Made by a program: the position numbers and the translations under genes. Shown one piece after another: positions 27,732 through 36,187 of a DNA stretch of 64,000 nucleotides; the first letter of the stretch is position 1, and each line of letters begins with the position of its first letter. The stretch is from Sphingomonas sp. Ag1 (GTDB lineage Bacteria > Pseudomonadota > Alphaproteobacteria > Sphingomonadales > Sphingomonadaceae), in assembly GCF_000980895.1 (NCBI RefSeq), contig NZ_LAZX01000092.1, forward strand, positions 1 to 64,000. The letters run 5' to 3'. The notes below the pieces were generated by a model. The model worked only from the letters and a program-made list of their open reading frames with translations, ran no database searches and had not been told where the DNA came from.

Positions 27732-28709
27732 ATGCTGAAGCCGGAAATGGAGGACGGACAAGCCTCGCTGACGGACCCGCAGTTTCGCGCGGATGTGCTC
27801 AGCGGGCTGGAACGCCGCCCCCGGGCGATCCCAGCACGGTGGTTCTATGACCGGCGCGGGTCGGAGCTGTTCGAGGACATTACGCGGCTGCCGGAATATT
27901 ACCCGACGCGGACCGAGACCGGTATCCTCCGCGACATTGCCGCCGATCTGGCCGCACGTGTCCCGGAGGGGTCCGCGCTGGTGGAATTCGGTTCGGGTTC
28001 ATCGACCAAGACCCCGCTGGTGATCGATGCGGTCCGCCCCTCTGCTTACGTGCCGATCGATATATCGGGCGACTTCCTGCGCGATTCGGCGCGTGACCTG
28101 TCAGCGCGCTATCCCGAGCTGTTCGTGTTGCCGTTCGAGGCGGACTTCACCCGCGCGTTGACGCTGCCGCGCACGATCGAGGCATCACCCAAGCTCGGTT
28201 TCTTCCCCGGATCCACGATCGGAAACCTGATCCCTCTGGCGGCGGTGGACCTGTTGCGCGCAATGCGCGGCTCGCTGGGTGAGGGCGCGCATCTGTTGAT
28301 CGGCATGGACCGGATCAAGGATCAGGCGGTGCTGGAGCGTGCCTATGACGACGAAGCGGGCGTGACTGCGGCGTTCAACTGCAACCTGCTCGCCCGGATC
28401 AATCGCGAGCTGGACGGCACCATCCCGCTCGACGCCTTCCGGCACCGGGCGATCTGGAATGATGATCGGGCGCGGGTGGAAATGCATCTGGAGGCGACTG
28501 AGGACGCAGCCTTCAGGGTGGAGGGCCGCCCCTTCGCGATCGCGGCCGGCGAGACGATCCATACTGAGAACAGCCACAAATACGGGCCGCGCGACGCCCG
28601 TATCCTGCTGCGCGCCGGCGGCTGGACGCCGGTTGCGGAGTGGACCGATCCGGACGGACTGTTCGCGGTGATCCTTGCGGAGGCGCAGCCGGAACGCCCC
28701 GCGCCCTGA
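27732..28709 (+). CDS. egtD: L-histidine N-alpha-methyltransferase
   Basis: A 325-residue SAM-dependent methyltransferase of the EgtD family: RWFYDRRGSELFEDITRLPEYY, the SAM-binding FGSGSSTKTPLVIDA, and FFPGSTIGNL. It trimethylates histidine to hercynine, the substrate of EgtB. The late segment IHTENSHKYG helps bind the substrate amino group. GGAAAGGGACGCTG precedes the ATG. No egtA, egtC or egtE is in the window; EgtC and EgtE activities may be supplied by genes elsewhere. Confidence 0.93.
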   Translation: MLKPEMEDGQASLTDPQFRADVLSGLERRPRAIPARWFYDRRGSELFEDITRLPEYYPTRTETGILRDIAADLAARVPEGSALVEFGSGSSTKTPLVIDAVRPSAYVPIDISGDFLRDSARDLSARYPELFVLPFEADFTRALTLPRTIEASPKLGFFPGSTIGNLIPLAAVDLLRAMRGSLGEGAHLLIGMDRIKDQAVLERAYDDEAGVTAAFNCNLLARINRELDGTIPLDAFRHRAIWNDDRARVEMHLEATEDAAFRVEGRPFAIAAGETIHTENSHKYGPRDARILLRAGGWTPVAEWTDPDGLFAVILAEAQPERPAP

Positions 28710-28750
28710 TCGTTGATTGCCGGTCAGGCGATCGGCGGCCGCTCGCTCGA

Positions 28751-30007
28751 TCAGGTCACCGCTGCGCGCTCCGCAAAGGCAGGATCGCGCCACGCGCCCT
28801 CGTCCATCACGGCGGCGAGCCGGTCGACCGCCTGCCAGACATCCTCGAAGCTGGTGTAAAGCGGGGTCAGCCCGAGGCGTAGGACATCCGGCGCCCTGAA
28901 ATCGCCCACCACGCCGCGGGCGATGAGCGCCTGGCAGATCTCCCAGGCATGGGGGTGCGCGATGCTGACGTGGCTGCCGCGTGCCAACGGATCGCGCGGG
29001 GTCACGAGCGTGAAGCCATGCCGGACGCACCGCGCCTCGATACCCGCGATCAACAGGTCCCCGAGCCTTCGGCTTTTCGCCACCAGTTGCGCCAACGTCG
29101 TGCCGTTGAAGGTGTCCAGCCCGGACTCAAGCGCGCTCATTGCCAGGATCGGCGGAGTCCCGCAGAGGAAGCGACGAACACCCGGCGCGGGCGCATATTC
29201 GTCTCCGAAGTCGAACGGGGCGGCGTGACCCATCCAGCCCGACAGCGGTGACGACAGCGTCTGCTGCAAGGCGCGGGCGACGAACAGGAAGGCTGGCGCG
29301 CCCGGCCCGCCATTCAGATACTTGTAGCCGCACCCGATGGCGAGATCGACGCTGCAGCCGTTGAGATCCAGTTCGACAGCGCCCGCGCTGTGGCTGAGAT
29401 CCCAGAGGATCAACGCGCCCGCACGATGTGCCGCGGCGGTGATCCCTGCCATGTCGAGCATAGCGCCCGTTTTGTAATGGACGTGGGTCAGCAGCACGAC
29501 GGCCGTGTCCTGATCGATCGCCGTCGCGATCTGCGCCGCCGGCACGGTGCGGACGGTGCGGCCCGGCATCATCTTCGCGACGCCATTGGCAACGTACAGG
29601 TCGGTCGGAAAATTGCCGGGTTCAGCCAGGATGGTGGACCGGTCATGGCGCGCGGCACAGGCGGCCGCCAGCAGCTTGAACAGATTGACCGAGGTGGAAT
29701 CCGCCACGATCACTTCGTCGGGCGAAGCACCGATCAGCGGCGCAATGCGCGCGCCGAGGCGGGCGGGCGCTTCGATCCAGCCGTGCTTGTTCCAGCTGGC
29801 GATCAGATCGGTGCCCCATTGCCGCGTAACGGCATCGGCGACGCGGGCGGCCGTCGCACGGGGCAGCGCGCCGAGCGAATTGCCGTCGAGGTAGATCGTT
29901 CCCACGGGAAGCGCGAAGCGCGCGCGGCAGGCCGCGAGCGGATCAGCGGCATCCCACGATTGGACCGCGTCGAGATCAGGCCAGTTGGTGGTCATGGGCG
30001 CGCTCAC
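28751..30007 (-). CDS. kynU: Kynureninase
   Basis: A 418-residue PLP enzyme that splits kynurenine into anthranilate and alanine. The PLP lysine is in GCGYKYLNGGPGAPAF, and LDGNSLGALP, DLSHSAGAVELDL and GTPPILAMSALESGLD are family segments. The GTG at 30007 overlaps the kynA stop and is preceded by GAGGG at seven bases, so translational coupling is likely; the ATG at 29995 is an alternative. Together with kynA it runs tryptophan breakdown toward anthranilate. Confidence 0.95.
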   Translation of the reverse strand: MSAPMTTNWPDLDAVQSWDAADPLAACRARFALPVGTIYLDGNSLGALPRATAARVADAVTRQWGTDLIASWNKHGWIEAPARLGARIAPLIGASPDEVIVADSTSVNLFKLLAAACAARHDRSTILAEPGNFPTDLYVANGVAKMMPGRTVRTVPAAQIATAIDQDTAVVLLTHVHYKTGAMLDMAGITAAAHRAGALILWDLSHSAGAVELDLNGCSVDLAIGCGYKYLNGGPGAPAFLFVARALQQTLSSPLSGWMGHAAPFDFGDEYAPAPGVRRFLCGTPPILAMSALESGLDTFNGTTLAQLVAKSRRLGDLLIAGIEARCVRHGFTLVTPRDPLARGSHVSIAHPHAWEICQALIARGVVGDFRAPDVLRLGLTPLYTSFEDVWQAVDRLAAVMDEGAWRDPAFAERAAVT

Positions 30008-30825
30008 AATACAGCCCTCACGGTTAGCAGCTCGGGAAAGAATACCTGGTCGATGACCCGCGCCAGGTACGGCACGCCGGCGGTGCCGCCGGTCCCGCGC
30101 TTGAACCCGATCACGCGCTCGACGGTCTTGAGATGGCCGAACCGCCAGAGCTGAAAGCGATATTCGAGATCAACGAGCTTTTCGGCGAGTTCATAGAGAT
30201 CCCAATGGCGTTCCGGCTCGGCATAGACGGTGCGCCAGCACATCTCGACCTGGGGCGAGGCGACATAAGGCTTTGAAAAGTCGCGCGTCAGTCGATCCTC
30301 GGGCACTGGCAGGCCGGCGCGCGCAAGGGCGCGCAGCGCCTCGTCATAGATGCTCGGCTGCGTCAGCGCGTCGGTGAGCGTGGCCTGGGTCGGCGGCGCG
30401 TCGGCAAAGACGTCGATCATGGCCGCGTTCTTGTTTCCCATCAGGAATTCCATCGCGCGATATTGATGCGACTGGAATCCCGAGCTGGTGCCCAGCTTCC
30501 CGCGCATCGCGGAATAATCGGCCGGGGTGATGGTGGCGAGAATCTCCCAGCTGCCGATCAGCTGCTGCTGCACGCGCGCAACGCGGGCCATCATCTTGAA
30601 CGCCGGTTCGAGGCGCGATGTGGCGATGGCGTCGCGCGCGGCGGTCAGTTCGTGGAGGCACAATTTCATCCACAGCTCGGATGCCTGATGGATGACGATG
30701 AACAGCATTTCGTCGTGCGTACCCGACAAGGGCGACTGGCAGGCGAGAAGGTCGTCGAGGCGCAGGTAGCTGGCGTAGCTTGGGCCCGTTGCCGGGGCGA
30801 CGGCGGGATCGCTTTGGGTGTCCAT
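30004..30825 (-). CDS. kynA: Tryptophan 2,3-dioxygenase
   Basis: A 273-residue haem dioxygenase. Visible signatures are FIVIHQASELWMKL, GFQSHQYRAMEFLMGNK and ERHWDLYELAEKLVDLEYRFQLWRF-type segments (split by the haem His), followed by RGTGGTAGVPYL. It oxidises tryptophan to N-formylkynurenine. The arylformamidase gene (kynB) that normally links kynA to kynU is missing from this cluster, so the formamide step must come from elsewhere. The MHS transporter gene downstream is on the same strand but is not overlapped. Confidence 0.95.
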   Translation of the reverse strand: MDTQSDPAVAPATGPSYASYLRLDDLLACQSPLSGTHDEMLFIVIHQASELWMKLCLHELTAARDAIATSRLEPAFKMMARVARVQQQLIGSWEILATITPADYSAMRGKLGTSSGFQSHQYRAMEFLMGNKNAAMIDVFADAPPTQATLTDALTQPSIYDEALRALARAGLPVPEDRLTRDFSKPYVASPQVEMCWRTVYAEPERHWDLYELAEKLVDLEYRFQLWRFGHLKTVERVIGFKRGTGGTAGVPYLARVIDQVFFPELLTVRAVL

Positions 30826-30899
30826 GGCCTTCTTTAGCCGCTTTCAGCCGCTTTTGCTTCATGAGCCGGCGCAATCCGGCCAGATCGGATGTCGCGCGC

Positions 30900-32237
30900 T
30901 CAGCGCCCCGCGGCGACGAGACGCTGCGTGTCGGCGCGGTCGATCGCAGTCAGTGAAATGCCGCGCGTTTCGCGCATCATGAGCGCCGCGACGAAGCTGA
31001 CCGCAGCGCTGCCGGCGATATAGAGCGCGAGCAGCAGCCAGCCGTCGTGGTTGCGCAGGATCGCGGTGCCGATCAGCGGCGCCCATGAGCCAGCGACGAT
31101 CGCCGTTACCTGATACCCGAGCGAGACGCCCGAATAGCGCATCCGCGTCGGGAACATCTCGGTCATGATCGCCGGCTGAGGCGCATACATCAGCGCGTGT
31201 ACGCCGAGCCCCGCGATGACGGCGGCCAGCATGATCGCCGTGTCGCCGGTGTCGAACATGGGGAAAGCGGCGAAAGGCCAACCGATCGCCAGCGCCGCGC
31301 CGGCGAGATAGACCGGTCGGCGACCGATGCGGTCGGCCGCCATGCCGGCCGCGGGGATCGCCAGAACGTGCACGACGTGGCCGAGGAACAGCAACGTCAG
31401 GATGCGGCCCGTCTCGATCCCGCGATAACTGAGGTAGGTGATCGAGAAGGTGACGACCATGTAATAGAGGATGTTTTCCCCGAAACGCAGGCCCATGGCG
31501 GTGAGGAGCGCGCGGGGATAGCGGCGGAAGACATCGACGAGGCCATAGTCGGCGGCATGGTCAGCCTGTTCGCGCGCGGCCTGGAACAGCGGCGAATCGC
31601 TGACCTGTGTGCGGATGTAATATCCGATCACGATGATGACGACCGACAGCCAGAAGGCGACCCGCCAGCCCCAGGCGAGGAACGCCTCGTCCGTCAGCGT
31701 GGCCGACAGGATGAGCAGCACCAGCGTCGCCAGCAGATTGCCCAGCGGCACCCCCGCCTGGGGGAAGCTGCCCCAGAAGCCGCGCCGATCGTCCGGGCTG
31801 TGTTCGGTCACCAGCAGCACTGCCCCGCCCCATTCGCCGCCAAGGGCAAAACCCTGGATGAAGCGCAGCGTCACCAGCAGCGCGGGCGCCCAATAACCGA
31901 TGCTGTCAAAACCGGGCAGGCATCCCATCAGGAACGTCGAGGCGCCGATCAGCACCAGGCTGACCTGAAGGAGCGACTTGCGACCGATCCGGTCGCCCAC
32001 ATGGCCGAACACCACGCCGCCCAGCGGGCGGGCGATGAAGCCAACGGCATAGGTCGCGAAGGCCGCGATGATTCCATCAAGGCTGTTGCCGGTCGGCGGG
32101 AAGAACAATTTCCCGAACACCAGTGTCGCAGCGGTCCCGTAGAGGAAGAATTCATACCATTCGACAATGGTGCCAGCCATCGAGGCACCGACGACGCGGC
32201 GAAGATAAGCGGAGCTGGTCGCGCCATGATCGGTCAT
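30900..32237 (-). CDS. MFS transporter, metabolite:H+ symporter (MHS) family
   Basis: A 445-residue 12-helix transporter. The MHS-type opening GTIVEWYEFFLYG, the MFS loop FGHVGDRIGRKS, and RFIQGFALGGEWGG match ShiA/ProP/KgtP relatives, which import organic acids or osmolytes with protons. The substrate cannot be told from sequence. It is transcribed before kynA and kynU on the same strand (stop 30900, kynA start 30825, gap 74), so a shared transcript and a link to tryptophan or an aromatic acid are possible but unproven. Confidence 0.88.
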   Translation of the reverse strand: MTDHGATSSAYLRRVVGASMAGTIVEWYEFFLYGTAATLVFGKLFFPPTGNSLDGIIAAFATYAVGFIARPLGGVVFGHVGDRIGRKSLLQVSLVLIGASTFLMGCLPGFDSIGYWAPALLVTLRFIQGFALGGEWGGAVLLVTEHSPDDRRGFWGSFPQAGVPLGNLLATLVLLILSATLTDEAFLAWGWRVAFWLSVVIIVIGYYIRTQVSDSPLFQAAREQADHAADYGLVDVFRRYPRALLTAMGLRFGENILYYMVVTFSITYLSYRGIETGRILTLLFLGHVVHVLAIPAAGMAADRIGRRPVYLAGAALAIGWPFAAFPMFDTGDTAIMLAAVIAGLGVHALMYAPQPAIMTEMFPTRMRYSGVSLGYQVTAIVAGSWAPLIGTAILRNHDGWLLLALYIAGSAAVSFVAALMMRETRGISLTAIDRADTQRLVAAGR

Positions 32238-32425
32238 GCGACTTTTCTAGCGACGGCGTCCGACATTGCCAGCATGGTCGGCGATGCGCGCAAAATGATC
32301 ACCAGCAACGATCGCGTGGCGTACATGGAAACGCTTACACGAAAACAGCGACTTGCAATGGTTAACCAGCTGGCGCAGGCAGCGTCCTCACCGTAAATTT
32401 ACCGTTCCAGTCTATCGGGCTGCGC

Positions 32426-33955
32426 ATGTCCTTTCCCGTCGCCTCATCAGCAGACGTCAGCGAACGTCGGGCGACGCATGGCGGCGCGGCGTCGTCACGC
32501 GAGCAGTTGATCGTCGGCGCGCGCGCGATGGTGCTGATCGGGCTGGCAATTCTGACCGCGAGCGCCGTCGGCCTGGCGACGCATCAGGCGTTTTCGGTGT
32601 CCTTGTGGCCGGCCAACGCACTGCTGGCAGGATTGATGGTGCGCAATCCGCGGCTTCGCTGCTGGCCGAGCTGGGTGGGGGCGCTTGCCGGCTTCATCGC
32701 CACGGACCTGATGTTCGGGCGACCGCTGTCGCTGGCGGTGATGTTCGCGATCACCAACGTGGTCGGCGCGATGGTGGCGACGATGTTCCTGATGCGGCTC
32801 GACCCGCGCGACCTGGCGCTTCAGCGGGTACATTCCGTGCTGCGCATCGTGACGTCGTTGCTTCCCGCGTGCCTCGCGGCAGGGCTTTGCGGTGCGGCAC
32901 TGGTGGTGATCGCGTTCAACGGCTCCCCCGCGCAGGCGCTGCTTACCTGGCCGGCGGGCGAATTGGTCAATTATCTGGTCGTGCTGCCCGCGATCCTGAA
33001 CATGCCCGTGCGCCGGCTCACACCGCGGCAATTGCTGGCCTGCATCCGCGGTTCGACCAGGCCGCGCTGGCCGCTGCTACTGCTGGTGGCGTCGTGCATC
33101 GCCGCGGTGCGCTTCGATGGGCCGGGCAGCATCATGTTTCCCATGCCGGGGCTGCTGCTGTGTGCCCTGGCCTATAGCGTTCCTGCAACGGCCGTCATCT
33201 CCATGGCGATGGGCGTCGGGTGCCTGACGGCGATTGGTCTTGGCATCATCGACATCGGCCAGGACATGGCCAATCCGTACAATGTCGTCTCTGTTCGGGT
33301 GGCGGTGGCATTCCTGGTGCTGGTCCCGCTGACCATCAGCAGCGCGATCGCGGTGCATGATGGCCTGCTCCACAAGCTGCGCGATGCCGCGAACCATGAT
33401 CCGCTCACCGGGCTGCTCAATCGCCGCGCGTTCGAGGAAAAGCTGCGCAAGCGACTGGCCGCGCGGCGTGACGACAGCGGGCATCTGGCGGTGCTGTGGC
33501 TCGACATCGATCATTTCAAGCGGATCAACGACCAGCATGGCCATCTGGCGGGCGATGCGATGCTCCAGCTGTTCGCCAAGACGGCGCGCGATTGCTGTCG
33601 GGAGGGCGATCTGATCGCGCGGCTGGGCGGGGAGGAATTTGCGATCATTGCGCGGGTCGCCGATCCGGCGAGTGCCGAAGCGCTAGCGCTGCGGCTGCGG
33701 GACACCTTCGCCGCGCAGCGGATCTTCTGGAACGCCCGAGTGGTCAATGCGACCGTCAGCGTCGCTGCCTGCTGTCTCGATCAGGCGGCGGTCGACCATG
33801 TTGATCTGTTCCGGAAGCTGGATGAGGCGCTGTACCGGGCCAAGCGCAAGGGCCGTAACCGGGTGGAGTGGCTGAGCGACCTGCCGCCGGAAACCACCGG
33901 GCCATCGGCAGACCGGCCCAACGAGATACGCTATCCCCGCGCCGCGCCCCGCTGA
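32426..33955 (+). CDS. MASE1-GGDEF diguanylate cyclase
   Basis: A 509-residue protein with an N-terminal MASE1-type membrane sensor of about eight helices (residues 30-315) and a C-terminal GGDEF domain. The active site reads GGEEF, with WLDIDHFKRINDQHGHLAGD upstream and an RxxD inhibitory site (REGD) five residues before the loop, so it should make cyclic di-GMP and show product feedback. The gene is alone; it is divergent from the MHS transporter across a 188-bp gap. The signal is unknown. Confidence 0.92.
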   Translation: MSFPVASSADVSERRATHGGAASSREQLIVGARAMVLIGLAILTASAVGLATHQAFSVSLWPANALLAGLMVRNPRLRCWPSWVGALAGFIATDLMFGRPLSLAVMFAITNVVGAMVATMFLMRLDPRDLALQRVHSVLRIVTSLLPACLAAGLCGAALVVIAFNGSPAQALLTWPAGELVNYLVVLPAILNMPVRRLTPRQLLACIRGSTRPRWPLLLLVASCIAAVRFDGPGSIMFPMPGLLLCALAYSVPATAVISMAMGVGCLTAIGLGIIDIGQDMANPYNVVSVRVAVAFLVLVPLTISSAIAVHDGLLHKLRDAANHDPLTGLLNRRAFEEKLRKRLAARRDDSGHLAVLWLDIDHFKRINDQHGHLAGDAMLQLFAKTARDCCREGDLIARLGGEEFAIIARVADPASAEALALRLRDTFAAQRIFWNARVVNATVSVAACCLDQAAVDHVDLFRKLDEALYRAKRKGRNRVEWLSDLPPETTGPSADRPNEIRYPRAAPR

Positions 33956-33994
33956 ACAGTTGCGCTCCGATCGGCGCCGCCGCACAAGCAGCGC

Positions 33995-34339
33995 ATGGAT
34001 TATGTGGCGTTGAAGAATGTTGTGGCGGGCCTGATCACGCCCGCCAATCCCGACGCGCTGGCCCATGTGCATGGGGGGATGGCCGTGTTGCTGCTGGCGC
34101 GGCTGATCACCCGCCGATCGCTGTCGACGCCGATCCCGCTCGCCTGTGTCGCCGCGCTCCAGCTGCTCAACGAATGTATCGACCGCTACAATCACGGATC
34201 GTGGCGCTGGCCTGATACGATCGCAGACACGATCAACACATTGTTTTGGCCCACCGTGCTGTTCCTCGGGCTGCGCTGGCGGCGCGAGCGGACACCGGTG
34301 CGGGCAGCGGCGGCCGAAGACCTGCCCGCCACGACGTAA
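33995..34339 (+). CDS. Small hypothetical membrane protein
   Basis: A 114-residue protein with probable helices near residues 26-55 and 75-92. The segments LNECIDRYNHGSWRWPDTI and NTLFWPTVLF suggest a small conserved family related in pattern to VanZ-like proteins, but I do not claim membership. The ATG at 33995 follows the cyclase stop by 39 bases on the same strand. Function unknown. Confidence 0.72.
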   Translation: MDYVALKNVVAGLITPANPDALAHVHGGMAVLLLARLITRRSLSTPIPLACVAALQLLNECIDRYNHGSWRWPDTIADTINTLFWPTVLFLGLRWRRERTPVRAAAAEDLPATT

Positions 34340-34378
34340 TGACCGCCCGGCAGGCGGCGGCAAAGGGGAGAGGATCGC

Positions 34379-35152
34379 ATGGACCTGGGACTTTCGGGCA
34401 AGACCATTTTCGTTGCCGGAGGAAGCCGCGGTATCGGTCTTGGCATCGTGGAAGCCTGTCTCGCCGAGGGTGCGAAGGTCGCCTTCACCGCGCGCGGCGC
34501 ACAGGCGTTGGCGCAGACACATGAGGCGCTCAGCGCGCGCTTTGGCGGCGACCGATTGTGGAGCGCCGCCGGCGATATGACCGATCCGGCAGCGGTGGAG
34601 GAGGCGATGGCCGCCGCCGAAGCGGCGCTGGGCCCCTTGTGGGGCGCGGTGGCCAATGTTGGGTTGCATCCCTGCCCGCCAGGCTTCGACGTTTCCGACG
34701 ACGCGTGGCGCGGCGGGATGACGCAGAACCTGGATTCGGCCTTCTTCCTGGCCCGCGCCGCGCTGCGCCGCCTGACCCCGCGTCGGGAAGGGTCGGTGCT
34801 GATGATCGGATCGATCGCCGGGCTGGCGGCGCTGGGCACACCCCTCACCTATGGCACGGCGAAGGCCGCGCTGGGGCATCTGGCCAAGGAGTTGGCGGTG
34901 ATCGCGGGGCCGAGCGGGGTGCGGGTCAACACCATCGCGCCGGGCAATATCATCTTTCCTGGCGGCGACTGGCAAGAACGCTCGACCGGCCCGCGCGCCG
35001 AGACATGGTGGCGCTGGATTCGGCGCGAGGTGCCGTTGCAGCGGTTCGGCAGGCCGGAGGAGATCGGCCGGGTGGCAGCCTTCCTGCTCAGCCCCATGGC
35101 CAGTTTCGTGACCGGCGCGATCGTGCCCGTGGACGGGGGGCAGGACCGCTAG
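34379..35152 (+). CDS. Short-chain dehydrogenase/reductase
   Basis: A 257-residue classical SDR. The nucleotide-binding motif is VAGGSRGIGLGI, with the catalytic Ser in IGSIAG and the Tyr/Lys in YGTAKAALGH; the end (FVTGAIVPVDGGQDR) is typical. It oxidises or reduces an alcohol/carbonyl with NAD(P); the substrate is unknown. AAAGGGGAGAGG supplies a strong ribosome-binding site. It follows the small membrane protein by 39 bases. Confidence 0.9.
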   Translation: MDLGLSGKTIFVAGGSRGIGLGIVEACLAEGAKVAFTARGAQALAQTHEALSARFGGDRLWSAAGDMTDPAAVEEAMAAAEAALGPLWGAVANVGLHPCPPGFDVSDDAWRGGMTQNLDSAFFLARAALRRLTPRREGSVLMIGSIAGLAALGTPLTYGTAKAALGHLAKELAVIAGPSGVRVNTIAPGNIIFPGGDWQERSTGPRAETWWRWIRREVPLQRFGRPEEIGRVAAFLLSPMASFVTGAIVPVDGGQDR

Positions 35153-35259
35153 GACCGGGTTCAAAAAGCAGGCGTGATCGCTAAGGAGCCCCTCCGCGCG
35201 TGGCGGCCGCATGGTCGCCGGGTCGCAATGGAGTGCGCAAGCGAGGAGTAGATCGCGTC

Positions 35260-35676
35260 ATGGTACACAAGAGTTGGGGCGCAGGCGCTAGCGCCGACCA
35301 ACGCCACGCGCCCGGCGCGGGGCCCGCGAGGGGCGATGCAACGCTGTCCCGTCTTGAGGCGCGGGCGGCGGAGCGCGCCGCGTCGGCGCAGGCACGAGAG
35401 GCGCTGCGGCAGGAGCGACGTCGCGCCGATGCGGAGCTGACCGCGAGCGACCCACATCGCGCGGCCGAGCAGCGCCGCCGCGGTTCAGGTCGCAAGGATA
35501 TCGTCCGGGAGCAGCGCGATACGTCCGGCTATACGATGGTGGTCGATCGTCAGCGCGTCCGTGCTCTCGCCGCCAGGGGAGCATCGATCGCCAGCCTCGC
35601 CGCGGCGTTCCACCTGCCGGCCGACGAGATCGAAGCGCTGCTGGCCGAGCGGGACGCCGGGAGCCCGGCGGCGTAG
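35260..35676 (+). CDS. Hypothetical protein with helix-turn-helix-like C-terminus
   Basis: A 138-residue basic protein. The middle is rich in Arg, Glu and Ala (LEARAAERAASAQAREALRQERRRA), probably a helical or coiled-coil stretch. The C-terminal 45 residues read VDRQRVRALAARGASIASLA followed by FHLPADEIEALL, which has the spacing of a resolvase-type helix-turn-helix. An alternative GTG start at 35200 adds 20 residues. I recognise no family. It could be a small DNA-binding protein; this is inference. Confidence 0.55.
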   Translation: MVHKSWGAGASADQRHAPGAGPARGDATLSRLEARAAERAASAQAREALRQERRRADAELTASDPHRAAEQRRRGSGRKDIVREQRDTSGYTMVVDRQRVRALAARGASIASLAAAFHLPADEIEALLAERDAGSPAA

Positions 35677-35721
35677 GTGAACAACGGCGGTGGCGCCATG
35701 GGACGCCACCGCCGCGTTACA

Positions 35722-35970
35722 TCAGTTGCTATCGGAGTCGTCGTCGTTGTCGGCGATCAGCACGATGCCGCCGACAACGATTGCCGCTGCCAGAACGGCC
35801 GCAACGATGCCGCCGCCAGCGACAGCGCGATCGGACTTGCCGGTGGCGGTGCCAACGCGGGCCGACGAGGCGACCGAAAGCTTCGACGCCGAAGCGGCCG
35901 GAGCCGCGGTGGCCGAGATTGGCGCAAGAACAAGCGCGCTGGCCGCGAGGCCGGATAGAATCTTCATCAT
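35722..35970 (-). CDS. Small exported or membrane protein
   Basis: An 82-residue protein with a signal-like N-terminus (MMKILSGLAASALVLAPISATA), an Ala/Ser-rich middle, one strong hydrophobic segment (IVAAVLAAAIVVGGIVLIA) and an acidic tail (DNDDDSDSN). GGGAG lies nine bases before the chosen ATG. Probably a cell-envelope protein of unknown role. The 208-bp gap to the next gene upstream holds a GC-rich inverted repeat near 36163-36181 and otherwise nothing that I recognise. Confidence 0.7.
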   Translation of the reverse strand: MMKILSGLAASALVLAPISATAAPAASASKLSVASSARVGTATGKSDRAVAGGGIVAAVLAAAIVVGGIVLIADNDDDSDSN

Positions 35971-36187
35971 CCCAAACATCTCCCTTCAAGGCGCAGCCGA
36001 AGCCGCCGCGCGTAGCAACGCCAGACTGCCGGCAAAGTGTCAACAGAACGACGATTATCAACAAGCGCTACGTAGTTTTCCCGCTTGCTGTGTTCCACAT
36101 GCATCACGCGCCATGCATGCACCAACAGCATTGCTGCTTCGGGCAAAGAACTTGGTTGATCCCTGACACCGGTGTCGGGGGAAAGGT

